Of a stretch of 64,000 nucleotides of DNA, positions 8,669 to 17,602 are shown in pieces. The DNA is from CALGKJ01 sp049322695 (lineage in GTDB: Bacteria > Bacillota > Clostridia > Lutisporales > Lutisporaceae). The notes under the pieces are model-generated. The model saw only the letters and a program-made list of their open reading frames with translations. It did no database searches and had not been told where the DNA came from. A program made the position numbers and the translations under genes. The stretch spans positions 186,001-250,000 of the forward strand of contig JBMORW010000016.1 of NCBI GenBank assembly GCA_049322695.1, in the 5' to 3' direction. Numbering within the stretch: the first letter of the stretch is position 1; every line of letters starts with the position of its first letter.

Positions 8669-8856
8669 CGGACGCTGAAGTCTTTACCCGGCTTCTTTAC
8701 TATGGAACAGTTCAGATGGGCATGAATGCAGAGGAATTCTGGCTTATGCCAATCGGACTGTTTTTTGATTTATGGGCCTGCCACAAGCAGTGGCATGGCA
8801 TTGAAAAGCCAAAGAAGATTCGAACGATTGATGATATTATCCCACCGGGTATTTAG
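8282..8856 (+). CDS. Tail assembly chaperone, -1 frameshift product (gpGT-like)
   Basis: Joining frame 0 (through codon 124, AAC 8651-8653) to the -1 frame from 8653 gives 191 residues. The added 67 codons run from CGT 8653 to TAG 8854-8856 and read RGSRVTDAEVF, TRLLYYGTVQMGMNAEEF, WLMPIGLFFDLWACHKQWHG and KPKKIRTIDDIIPPGI. This is typical of the T-domain of gpGT fusions, with the conserved aromatic helix. The extension lacks any plausible start of its own, and 14 bp separate its stop from the tape measure start. In lambda and most siphoviruses, a few percent of ribosomes shift to make this form, and it recruits tail tube protein. Confidence 0.85.
8647..8653 (+). promoter_or_regulatory. Programmed -1 ribosomal slippery heptamer A AAA AAC
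   Basis: In the reading frame of the tail chaperone the codons are CCA AAA AAC, so the heptamer A-AAA-AAC is in the correct phase for simultaneous slippage. It is one of the most efficient -1 sites known. The -1 frame is open for 67 codons after it and closed shortly before the heptamer, as expected for a real shift. A stimulatory downstream structure was not evident by eye. Confidence 0.85.
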
Positions 8857-8870
8857 GAGGAGGTGAAGGT

Positions 8871-11291
8871 ATGGCAGATAATTTTGGGTTAAAAATTGGC
8901 GTTGAGGGCGAGCGTGAGTTTAAGAAGGCTCTTTCCGAAATCAATCAAACATTTAAGGTACTTGGTAGTGAAATGGCCCTTGTGACCAGTCAGTTTGATA
9001 GAAACGATAAATCCATCCAGTCGGTTACTGCCCGTAATGCGGTTCTGAATAAAGAAATTGACGCACAAAAAGACAAGATTGCCACCCTTAGGGCTGCTCT
9101 TGATAATGCCGCCTCCTCTTTCGGTGAAAATGACCGACGTACTCAGAATTGGCAGATTCAGCTAAATAGAGCTCAGGCAGAACTCAATGGTATGGAACAA
9201 GAGCTTGAGGAGTCCACAATTGAAGCGGATAATCTCGGTGAAGAATTAGATGATTCCGGCAAAAGTGCAGAAGATGCTGGCGGTAAGTTTGAAAAGCTTG
9301 GCGGTGTACTTAAGGGCATCGGTGTAGCAATGGGGGCGGTTGTAGTTGCAGCTGGAGCCGCTGCTATAAAGCTAGGTAAAGAGGTAGTTACGCAGTTCGG
9401 AGAGTTGGAACAAAATCTGGGTGGCTCTGAAGCGGTTTTCGGTGCATATGCTGCATCCATTCAGAAAACCGGTGAGGAAGCCTATAAAAATCTGGGGGTA
9501 TCCCAAAGTGAGTATCTTGCGACCGCCAACAAAATGGGTGCATTGTTCCAAGGCTCGGGTATCGAACAGCGTAAAAGTCTTGAATTGACCGAAAAAGCGA
9601 TGCAACGTGCTGCAGACATGGCCTCCGTTATGGGAATAGATATGTCCTCTGCATTGGAGGCTGTCACAGGTGCGGCAAAAGGTAATTTCACGATGATGGA
9701 TAACTTGGGTGTTGCGATGAACGCCACAAACATCGAAGCTTACGCTCTCGCAAAGGGGCTGGATTTCACTTGGAATACTGCAACACAAGCGGAAAAAGCC
9801 GAAGTTGCAATGCAGATGTTTTTTGAGAACACGGAGCAGTACGCGGGAAATTTTGCAAGAGAGTCAACTCAGACAATTTCCGGTTCTATTGGATTGTTAC
9901 AGGCTGCACTTGGTTCTTTTACAGCTGGACTCGGCAATGCCAATGCTGACATGACCAATCTGACGGAAAATCTTGTGGATGCTTTTCGTTCAGTCGTTGA
10001 AAACATTGTTCCTGTTTTGGAAAACATCGTAACCGCACTCCCACCTGCGTTCGATGCTATATTAACTGCAGTGGGCGACCTGCTTCCCCTGTTGCTGGAA
10101 ACTGTCACGGGCCTGTTCACCCAGGTGTTGGAGACACTCCTAAACCTATTACCTGAACTAATTCCAGCGGCAGTGGATGCTGTAATGACGATTGTTGGAG
10201 CATTGATTGATAATCTTCCGTTGCTCATAAATGCGGCAATAGAACTGGTAACCGCACTTGTGGAGGGTATTGGAATAGCTTTACCCCAGCTCATACCTGC
10301 AGCAGTTTCTGCAGTCACTCAGATTGTCAAAGGGTTGATTGATAACCTACCTTTGATTCTGGATGCAGCTTTACAGTTGATTATTGGATTGGCGGAAGGA
10401 TTAGTGGAAGCAATACCTCAGCTTGTTTCTGCATTGCCTGCCATCATCGAAGCAGTGGTGGATTTTTTAATAGAATCTATTCCACAGATCATTGATGCGG
10501 GCATTCAATTATTGACTTCATTGGTTACAGCGTTGCCAACTATTATTACAGCAGTTGTTGAGGCAATTCCGCAAATTATCGACAGTATCATTAGTGCAGT
10601 CATTGGGTCGATTCCCATGATTATTGATGCAGGAATCCGGCTTTTGATATCGCTGATACAAGCACTTCCACAGATTATTACTACTGTTGTAGGTGCGATT
10701 CCAAAGATTATTACCTCAGTGGTAAACGCTATTGTAGGAAATATCGATAAGATTATTTTGGCAGGTGTTCAGCTGTTTGTGGCATTGATTGCAAACCTTC
10801 CAAGGATAATCGTGGAGATTGTTAAGGCAGTTCCACAGATCATCTCAGGACTGGTTAGAGCTTTTACCGGGTATATAAGCCAAATGTCTCAAATGGGCGG
10901 TGATCTGATAAGAGGATTGTGGAAGGGTATTTCGGACGCAGGCGCATGGCTATGGAGTAAAATCTCTGGATTTTTCGGAAATGTTGTATCGAAGATTAAA
11001 GACTTCTTCGGTATCCGTTCCCCTTCAACTCTATTTGCTGGAATTGGCCAGAATATGGGTGAAGGTATCGGTGTGGGTTTTGAGGACGCAATGGCAACAG
11101 TTTCTAGGGATATGCAAAATGCAGTACCAACAAGTTTTGATTGGAATTACAGAGGTCTATCTGGGCAAGGCGGAGCCACCGGTACAAGTATTAATCAGAA
11201 TATCTCGGTGGTGTCACCTAAGGCTTTATCAGAAAAAGAACTAGCACGTGAGTTTAAAAATCTGTCCCGTAAACTAGCACTTGAATTATAA
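8871..11291 (+). CDS. Tail tape measure protein
   Basis: 806 residues. The N-terminal ~130 residues form a long coiled coil (heptads from SEINQTFKVLGSEMALV to TRNAVLNKEIDAQ and onward). Then come a Gly/Ala-rich hydrophobic segment and a globular region (LGGSEAVFGAYAASIQKTGE). A large hydrophobic middle of degenerate ~30-35-residue repeats with LPxIIxAxVxAIPxII-like motifs spans residues ~385-670. The C-terminus has FFGIRSPSTLFAGIGQNMGEG, the usual PSP/lyase-free TMP ending. It sets tail length and probably enters the membrane at infection. AGGAGGAGGTG at 8855-8865 precedes the ATG. Confidence 0.95.
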   Translation: MADNFGLKIGVEGEREFKKALSEINQTFKVLGSEMALVTSQFDRNDKSIQSVTARNAVLNKEIDAQKDKIATLRAALDNAASSFGENDRRTQNWQIQLNRAQAELNGMEQELEESTIEADNLGEELDDSGKSAEDAGGKFEKLGGVLKGIGVAMGAVVVAAGAAAIKLGKEVVTQFGELEQNLGGSEAVFGAYAASIQKTGEEAYKNLGVSQSEYLATANKMGALFQGSGIEQRKSLELTEKAMQRAADMASVMGIDMSSALEAVTGAAKGNFTMMDNLGVAMNATNIEAYALAKGLDFTWNTATQAEKAEVAMQMFFENTEQYAGNFARESTQTISGSIGLLQAALGSFTAGLGNANADMTNLTENLVDAFRSVVENIVPVLENIVTALPPAFDAILTAVGDLLPLLLETVTGLFTQVLETLLNLLPELIPAAVDAVMTIVGALIDNLPLLINAAIELVTALVEGIGIALPQLIPAAVSAVTQIVKGLIDNLPLILDAALQLIIGLAEGLVEAIPQLVSALPAIIEAVVDFLIESIPQIIDAGIQLLTSLVTALPTIITAVVEAIPQIIDSIISAVIGSIPMIIDAGIRLLISLIQALPQIITTVVGAIPKIITSVVNAIVGNIDKIILAGVQLFVALIANLPRIIVEIVKAVPQIISGLVRAFTGYISQMSQMGGDLIRGLWKGISDAGAWLWSKISGFFGNVVSKIKDFFGIRSPSTLFAGIGQNMGEGIGVGFEDAMATVSRDMQNAVPTSFDWNYRGLSGQGGATGTSINQNISVVSPKALSEKELAREFKNLSRKLALEL

Positions 11292-11304
11292 AGGAGGTAC
11301 GGCC

Positions 11305-12156
11305 ATGGAACTAACCTATATTAATGCAGATGGAGAGAGTATTACTCTCAGACAAAGCCGTCCGTACTTTCTTACTAAGATAGACGGGACTGGGAACATA
11401 CGACAAACCGTTAACACTTTTAAGGCGCCTGACCAAGACGGCGCTTTTTATATCTCATCTACACTAGATATGCGAAACATCACGCTAGAAGGTACGGTTG
11501 TTGCTGGTACTCCTGACGAGGCCTATGTGCGGAGACAGCGCTTCCTTCAGATATTTAGTCCAAAGCTACTTGGGACGCTTCAGTATCGAGGGCGACAGAT
11601 TTCCTGTGTGGTTGAGGAGGCAGGGTTTGCCGTTTCCAATCGGCAACGGGTACCCAATTTCTTTGTCAGCCTACTCTGCCCATCACCTTTCTTTGAGACC
11701 TTGGAGGAGGTGAGAGAGGAACTGGCGTCATGGATACCACTGTTAGAGTTTGAACTGGAGATACCAACGAGTGGTATGGAATTTGGAATGCGTCAGCCAA
11801 GCCAGATCATTACCGTGGAAAATATCGGTGATGTATCCTGTGGATGTGAAATTGTATTTCGAGCGCTAGGTACAGTAACGAACCCGGAACTCTTAAACAT
11901 AGACACCGGTGAATTCATCCGGCTTCTCACGACGATGAATGCAGGGGATGAGCTTCGAGTATATACCCATTTCGCTGGCAAACGTGTAGTCAGAGTTGAT
12001 GGAATGACCCAAACTAACGCTTTTTCACTGTTAGACACCAATTCTGTGTTCTTTCAGCTTGCAGCAGGTATTAACACACTTCGCTACGATGCTTCAGTCA
12101 ATATGGATCTGCTGGAGGTTAGCATTTACTTTCGTCCACAATTTCTGGGGGTGTAA
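11305..12156 (+). CDS. Distal tail protein (Dit, Sipho_tail family)
   Basis: 283 residues. It forms the hexameric hub that joins the tail tube to the tip. The N-terminal belt domain contains the GTGNIRQTVNTFKAPDQDGAFY segment, followed by TLEGTVVAG and YVRRQRFLQIFSPKLLGTLQYRG, which are typical of the family. The C-terminal galectin-like domain follows. AAAGGAGG at 11291-11298 fixes ATG 11305 rather than an upstream in-frame TTG inside the tape measure. It ends 2 bp before the next gene. Confidence 0.88.
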   Translation: MELTYINADGESITLRQSRPYFLTKIDGTGNIRQTVNTFKAPDQDGAFYISSTLDMRNITLEGTVVAGTPDEAYVRRQRFLQIFSPKLLGTLQYRGRQISCVVEEAGFAVSNRQRVPNFFVSLLCPSPFFETLEEVREELASWIPLLEFELEIPTSGMEFGMRQPSQIITVENIGDVSCGCEIVFRALGTVTNPELLNIDTGEFIRLLTTMNAGDELRVYTHFAGKRVVRVDGMTQTNAFSLLDTNSVFFQLAAGINTLRYDASVNMDLLEVSIYFRPQFLGV

Positions 12157-12158
12157 CC

Positions 12159-14075
12159 ATGGAACTGTATATCTACAATTCAAATAGAGAGCTTGAGGGC
12201 ATCGTGGAATCTTTTGAGTATCTGCGATGGACGAGGCGATACTCACAGTGCGGCTCCTTTGAGATAAAAGCCATAGCCACACAAGAGAATGCGGATCTCC
12301 TTAAAGAGGGTAATATCATTTGGAAGAACGACGATGAGGAAGCCGGTATCATTGAGCACCTGGAACTATCCCAAACCGAGCAGGAATTTATCACTGCAAG
12401 TGGCCGCTTTGTCACGTCCCTTCTTGCAAGGCGTATTGTATGGCAAACGGAGATACTGTCAGGCGACCTGTCTGCCTGTGTAGAGCAGCTCATAAATAAT
12501 AATCTCATCAATCCCTCTGATACAGCAAGAAAGATCACTGATATATCCTTTTCATCTCCAAACCTGAGTGTGCCCATCAGTACACAGGTATCATACCGGA
12601 ACTTGATGGATGTGGTGACGGACCTATGCGGGGTTTCAGATGTTGGTATCAAGACCATGTTTACTCCTGCGTCAGGGGTTTTTACGGTAACGTTGTATAT
12701 GGGCACTGAGTCACAAGCGGTATTCTCCAAGGGGTATGAGAATTTAATTGAACAAATTTATACAATAAGCGCTGCTGACTATGCCAATACCGCGCTCGTC
12801 GGCGGCGAAGGCGAAGGTGCAGATCGGACATTTGTTGCCATTACAAGTGGTTCTGGAGAGACACGGCACGAAATCTTTGTGGATGCCAAAGACCTGCGTG
12901 AGGACGATTTCGGAGCAGACTACATCGACACACTGATTTTTCGGGGTCAAAGTAAGCTAAGCGAGCAGGCAATACGTTATTCCTTCGATACATCAGTTAA
13001 TCCCCACGGCAATTTAACATACAAGACAGACTTCGACCTTGGTCAGACCGTTAAAGTCATTTCCAAGGAATGGGGTATATCCATGACAACACGCATCACT
13101 GAAGTCGAAGAAACCTATGATGCAGACGGTCAGAGTATCAGTGTAGTGTTTGGAAAAGCTGAGTTAACAATAGCGCAGAAAATTCGCTCCGATATAAGCG
13201 AGGTTAAAACAGCAATTTATGCTCCCACCGGTATTTCTGAGGTAACGGAGGCGCTAGGAAATGTCACAGAAGCTCTTGGTGATTTAAACGAGGTAGACCC
13301 TAAAATTCAAGGAGATAGCGTTACCGATACTATAAATAATCTGTTTGGAAAACTTCCCGCGCTTGAAATAAATGTTGGTGCGGGGACTATATCTGTCGGT
13401 CAATATGCCTTACACAATATGATGCCGGGAGATGCCTTTTACTTTACCTCATGGAGTGGCAACAAGTTTAGTGACCAGCCAAGTGACGACGGTCATGTGT
13501 ATCTGATAAAGCATAGCGGGGACAACACGGGAAACGGTTATCAGCGGGCAATGGGATTTTTTATTTCCCGCAACACCATGACATTTTATGTAATTTCTGT
13601 TTTCGTATTCAACAATCCTTCTGGTCAAGCGAACTGGCTGAATATCAATAATGAACCTATAACTACAGCAAGACTTGCAAACGGAGCAGTCACCGGTACT
13701 AAGATTGCAGACCGTACGATTACAGCTGTCAAAATGGCATCCTCATTTACCGACTACTCAACAACAGAGCAAAACACAGGGCGACTATGGATAGATGGGA
13801 AGACCATTTATCGGAAAGAAATAAATCTTGGTTCCCTCCCAAACGCGATCCCCGGAAGCGTAGCCCACGGTATAGCAAACCTCAATACTGTTGTCAGCTT
13901 AACTGGCTTTGCAACAAATGGGACTGTTTTCCTGCCGCTACCACTTGCAAGGTACAACAACTTTGCATCACAAATAGGTCTCTACGCGGATAAAACCAAT
14001 ATCGTTGTTGAACCCGGTAATGACAGGACAGCATTTACTGGCTACGTAATTATGGAATACACGAAAACAGTCTAA
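12159..14075 (+). CDS. Siphovirus Gp37-like tail-tip protein with C-terminal binding domain
   Basis: 638 residues. The first ~350 residues have the Gp37/Tal N-terminal hub pattern (MELYIYNSNRELEGIVESF, RWTRRYSQCGSFEI, GIIEHLELSQTEQEF, VSYRNLMDVVTDLC). These are assembled on Dit as the baseplate hub. A helical linker follows (TGISEVTEALGNVTEALGD). The C-terminus carries a phage-typical tail module: LANGAVTGTKIADRTIT, then GRLWIDGKTIYRKEINLG and a beta-rich end with GLYADKTNIVVEPGNDRT. That last part is likely a receptor-binding or trimerisation unit. No peptidase motif was seen. Confidence 0.8.
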   Translation: MELYIYNSNRELEGIVESFEYLRWTRRYSQCGSFEIKAIATQENADLLKEGNIIWKNDDEEAGIIEHLELSQTEQEFITASGRFVTSLLARRIVWQTEILSGDLSACVEQLINNNLINPSDTARKITDISFSSPNLSVPISTQVSYRNLMDVVTDLCGVSDVGIKTMFTPASGVFTVTLYMGTESQAVFSKGYENLIEQIYTISAADYANTALVGGEGEGADRTFVAITSGSGETRHEIFVDAKDLREDDFGADYIDTLIFRGQSKLSEQAIRYSFDTSVNPHGNLTYKTDFDLGQTVKVISKEWGISMTTRITEVEETYDADGQSISVVFGKAELTIAQKIRSDISEVKTAIYAPTGISEVTEALGNVTEALGDLNEVDPKIQGDSVTDTINNLFGKLPALEINVGAGTISVGQYALHNMMPGDAFYFTSWSGNKFSDQPSDDGHVYLIKHSGDNTGNGYQRAMGFFISRNTMTFYVISVFVFNNPSGQANWLNINNEPITTARLANGAVTGTKIADRTITAVKMASSFTDYSTTEQNTGRLWIDGKTIYRKEINLGSLPNAIPGSVAHGIANLNTVVSLTGFATNGTVFLPLPLARYNNFASQIGLYADKTNIVVEPGNDRTAFTGYVIMEYTKTV

Positions 14076-14091
14076 AAGGAGGAATTGGTAT

Positions 14092-14595
14092 ATGGAGAAA
14101 AGCGGATTTTTTAACTCATCCGATGGAGATAGAGTCTATGGAGCAACGGACTTTGCAGCATATTTCGGAAGCCTTGTCTCGAATGGTGTATTTTACGCTA
14201 CATCAACTAATCTTCAAGTGTCGCCCGGGATTGGATTGGCGGTGAGCGTTGCGGCGGGCAGTGCATGGATTAATGGATATAGGTATGAAAATACAGATGA
14301 CTTAAACATACCTCTTACTACGGCAAATGGAAGCAATCCTCGGATTGACCGAGTTGTCATTCGTTTAAGCCAGATCACCAGGAGCATTCAGCTTGCAGTT
14401 GTTACCGGAACTCCCGCAGCAACACCGGTAGCCCCAGAGTTGACAAGAACAAGTGATATCTATGAATTAGGTATTGCTGATGTTCTAGTACCGGCGGCTG
14501 CCACATCGATATCAGCAAATAACATAATAGATACTCGGTTGAATACCAGTCTATGCGGATTGGTAAATTCGTTGGTTTCAGCGGTTTATGAGTGA
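14092..14595 (+). CDS. Phage baseplate/tail-appendage structural protein
   Basis: 167 residues. It begins with EKSGFFNSSDGDRVYGATDFA and contains GVFYATSTNLQVSPGIGLAVSV (split as a turn-rich beta region) and SAWINGYRYEN. RIDRVVIRLSQ and IIDTRLNTSLCGLVNSLV follow. This protein type recurs after the Gp37-like gene in Firmicute prophages and is thought to be a structural base for tail fibers. No enzymatic residues are visible. AAAGGAGG precedes the ATG. The function is inferred from recurrence and position. Confidence 0.65.
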   Translation: MEKSGFFNSSDGDRVYGATDFAAYFGSLVSNGVFYATSTNLQVSPGIGLAVSVAAGSAWINGYRYENTDDLNIPLTTANGSNPRIDRVVIRLSQITRSIQLAVVTGTPAATPVAPELTRTSDIYELGIADVLVPAAATSISANNIIDTRLNTSLCGLVNSLVSAVYE

Positions 14596-14606
14596 GGTGA
14601 ATTTCA

Positions 14607-17078
14607 ATGGCAACATATCAGGCAATAAATGCATGTACATGGCGTAACGGGAGCTGGATTGCAGGTGTAACCGATTATGTCAGACAAGGGGTTTATACTG
14701 CAGCCAACAATTATGAAAATGTGGGCGCTATGTTGTTTGACCTCACTAGTATTCGGAATACCTATGCAAACTATTACCCAACCTCTGCCAGTATTCATCT
14801 TGTAAGAATTGCAGCTGGTGACTGGGGCTCTGCTAGAACCATGACGTTGTATGCCGGAAATGCATACGGTATGCCAGCCCCAAGTTCAAGCACTAGCGTA
14901 TCTGGGAGCAGACCGACGAAAGTTACCTCGGGGTATAGTTACACTGTTTCTGCAGGGCAAGGAGCAAAGGATATAGCCATTTCCACCGCACTCATAGACT
15001 CCATTGGTAGCGGTGCGAGCAATTGTCTATTCATGGATGCAGGTTCTAGCACTTTGAACTACATGGGATTTGGTGCTAGGGATGACCTGAGCCAGATTGT
15101 TCTAACTATAAATTGGGCTAGCCGAACAACCGCTTGTAGTCCACCGACTTCTTGTTCAGTGAATGCAACACTCTCGGAAGGCAACGTCACATTGTCGTGG
15201 AGCGGCGCATCAGGTGGTATAAATAATACTATTTCATCCTATGAGATACAGTACAGCGAATCAACTGACAACGTTACATGGGGAGCATGGACAGCACTGA
15301 CCACAGTGAATACCACGGCTACCAGTGGCAGCTTGTCAGTTGCACCGTCCTCTACACGGGGGAATTACCGCAGGTTTCAGGTTCGGACACGAGGCACGGC
15401 AGGAGCAAGCTATTATTCAGGGTGGAAGATATCCTCGAACTCTGTTCGTAGGAACACAGTCCCAAGTCCACCAACCACTGCAATGGCCACTCCAGTAAAT
15501 TATAGCGATGAAATAATCACGTTTACCTGGAGTGGAGCCTCTGGTGGCACGAGTGCAATCAAGGGATATCAGATTGCCAGTAGAACATCTACGGATAACA
15601 GTACCTGGAGTCCGTGGAATGTACTGACAACGTTGACCCTGTCGGCCAGTAGTGGTAGCTACAATCCAAATGTATCAAGAGTTCCAGGAACTTATACTCA
15701 GTTTGGTATCTGGACGATAGACACTCTGGACGTTTACTCTTCCGAGAAAGTCAGCAATAGTATCTATTGTGACATCACAGCTTGCGGGCCTCCAACTGCT
15801 TGCGCAGTAAGTGCAACTTTAGCAGAAGGAAACGTCACTCTTTCATGGAGTGGTGCATCGGGTGGTGCGGGCAATGCTATCACATCCTATGAGATACAGT
15901 ATAGTGACTCGGCAGATAACAGTGCATGGGGAGCATGGACAGCACTGACTATAGCGTTCACTTCATCAACAAGCGGAAGCGTAACTGTCAGTCCACCCAC
16001 TACTCGCGGTTACTATCGTCGCTTCAGAGTAAGAACGCGCGGTGCGGCTGGAGAGAGTTTCTACTCAGACTGGACTATATCTAGTAACACAGTCCGCAAA
16101 AATACACTGCCGATGCCACCGACTTCCTTTACAGCGGCTCCTCCAATATATGAAGTCAACACGATAACCCTTACGTGGAGCGGAACGACACCTGGAACCA
16201 GTGCCATTAAGCAATATGTCATCCAACAGGCTACCTCGACAGACGGAATAAACTGGTCAGCATATGAAGCACTGACTACTATTATTTCAAGTGCTACTTC
16301 AGGCACACATGAGGTATATGCCTCACAGATATCCGGAATGTATACCCGTTATCGAATCAGCGTAACAGATGCACTCGATGCGGTTTCAAGTTATGTGGTT
16401 AGTAACACGGTAAAGAAAAACAGTCCGCCTGCTGCTCCTATAATTGCCTACCCAATGACTGGTAACTCTGCTTATAACACTACACCACGTTTCATGATCA
16501 CAACAGGTGTAGAGCCAGACGGTCAGACACAGATAGTGGAGGTGAAGATTGATTCAGGGGTATGGCATAATAGTGTAGACAATCCTGAGAGGTTTTCTAC
16601 GAGTGGACATCTTGGTAATGGTGTTAAGACAGTTTATCAAGCAGAACCACTTACTGTAGGAAATCATACTATTACCTTTCGTTGCCTTGACAGTGATATT
16701 GAGTCGGCAAGCACAGAGGTTGTCCGTTCCTTTACGATACTACAACCACCTTTTGAAACAATCTCTGCGAACGTGACGCATGTAAAGGCAACACATATTC
16801 AGATGATTCGAAACGGTGTAAATATGGCTCGTAGTTACTATAACCTATCCCCTGTGACTTGGAGAGAGGAGATCATTGCAGGAAAGACCACTATCAAGAA
16901 CTGGCCGTTCCACATCACTGAAATTCGTAAGGCTATGGATACTATTATCGGAGTAATTAATGGCTTTGATTCTTCTGCCACATTTGACATACCAGCTTTT
17001 ACATGGCTACCCATCGGCACAGGAAGGCCAAAGGCGGATGTGATGGAACAGATTCAGGACCTCATTCTGATGTTATAA
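14607..17078 (+). CDS. Tail fiber/appendage protein with fibronectin type III repeats
   Basis: 823 residues. The N-terminal ~175 residues are unique and virion-attaching in style. Four FN3-like repeats follow, beginning near residues 176, 290, 393 and 507. The first and third are near copies (NVTLSWSGASGG, then SYEIQYS, then WGAWTALT), as are the second and fourth. A further Ig-like domain (PPAAPIIAYPMTGNSAYNTT) and a C-terminal domain (residues ~715-823) follow. FN3 modules in phage tails are thought to bind cell-wall carbohydrate loosely. The paired repeat similarity indicates internal duplication. Confidence 0.8.
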   Translation: MATYQAINACTWRNGSWIAGVTDYVRQGVYTAANNYENVGAMLFDLTSIRNTYANYYPTSASIHLVRIAAGDWGSARTMTLYAGNAYGMPAPSSSTSVSGSRPTKVTSGYSYTVSAGQGAKDIAISTALIDSIGSGASNCLFMDAGSSTLNYMGFGARDDLSQIVLTINWASRTTACSPPTSCSVNATLSEGNVTLSWSGASGGINNTISSYEIQYSESTDNVTWGAWTALTTVNTTATSGSLSVAPSSTRGNYRRFQVRTRGTAGASYYSGWKISSNSVRRNTVPSPPTTAMATPVNYSDEIITFTWSGASGGTSAIKGYQIASRTSTDNSTWSPWNVLTTLTLSASSGSYNPNVSRVPGTYTQFGIWTIDTLDVYSSEKVSNSIYCDITACGPPTACAVSATLAEGNVTLSWSGASGGAGNAITSYEIQYSDSADNSAWGAWTALTIAFTSSTSGSVTVSPPTTRGYYRRFRVRTRGAAGESFYSDWTISSNTVRKNTLPMPPTSFTAAPPIYEVNTITLTWSGTTPGTSAIKQYVIQQATSTDGINWSAYEALTTIISSATSGTHEVYASQISGMYTRYRISVTDALDAVSSYVVSNTVKKNSPPAAPIIAYPMTGNSAYNTTPRFMITTGVEPDGQTQIVEVKIDSGVWHNSVDNPERFSTSGHLGNGVKTVYQAEPLTVGNHTITFRCLDSDIESASTEVVRSFTILQPPFETISANVTHVKATHIQMIRNGVNMARSYYNLSPVTWREEIIAGKTTIKNWPFHITEIRKAMDTIIGVINGFDSSATFDIPAFTWLPIGTGRPKADVMEQIQDLILML

Positions 17079-17098
17079 ACTTGATAACTACAACTCAG

Positions 17099-17126
17099 CG
17101 CTCTTGTGATATGCAGGGGCGTTTTT
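17099..17126 (+). terminator. Rho-independent terminator after the tail-fiber gene
   Basis: CGCTCTTG (17099-17106) pairs with CAGGGGCG (17114-17121), allowing two G-U pairs, around a 7-nt loop, and is followed by five Ts. It separates the structural operon from the lysis genes, which then need either read-through or an own promoter. Confidence 0.6.
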
Positions 17127-17161
17127 CTATACACAAATTTAATGTAACGGAGGTGTTTTTA

Positions 17162-17602
17162 ATGAAAGAGATATGGAATTGGATACAGTTGACCTTTGCG
17201 GCTATAGGTGGATTTCTTGGATGGTTTCTTGGTGGCTATGACGGATTTCTATATGCACTGGTAGCTTTTGTTGCCATAGATTATCTGACAGGGGTGCTCT
17301 GTGCAATTGCGGATAAAAAATTGTGTAGTGAAATCGGGTCAAAAGGTATCTTCAAAAAGGTACTTATCTTTGTGATGGTAGGTATTGCTCATATTCTTGA
17401 TACACAAATTTTGGGTAGCACCGGAGATGGTGGTGGTGCCTTGCGTACAGCGGTAATCTTCTTCTACTTAAGTAATGAGGGTGTATCCATTTTGGAGAAT
17501 GCCGGACATATAGGTCTACCTATTCCAGAAAAATTAAAGGCGGTTCTAGAGCAGCTACATGGGCACGATGAAGAACCCCGTAAGCCGGGTGATGGACTAT
17601 GA
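17162..17602 (+). CDS. Phage holin (Phage_holin_4 / Cph1-type)
   Basis: 146 residues with three to four hydrophobic segments (about 6-25, 28-50, 62-82 and 93-110) and a charged C-terminal tail (HGHDEEPRKPGDGL). The AIDYLTGVLCAIADKKLCSEIGSKG segment (seen as DYLTGVL, then KKLCSEIG) is the family signature. It makes lesions in the membrane that time release of the endolysin encoded two genes on. GGAGGTG at 17150-17156 selects ATG 17162 over in-frame upstream codons. It overlaps the next gene by 4 bp. Confidence 0.9.
   Translation: MKEIWNWIQLTFAAIGGFLGWFLGGYDGFLYALVAFVAIDYLTGVLCAIADKKLCSEIGSKGIFKKVLIFVMVGIAHILDTQILGSTGDGGGALRTAVIFFYLSNEGVSILENAGHIGLPIPEKLKAVLEQLHGHDEEPRKPGDGL

Noticed and set aside
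12173..12730. Long antisense frame opposite the Gp37-like gene
   Set aside because: No ribosome site, no family match, and a strongly supported gene on the other strand.
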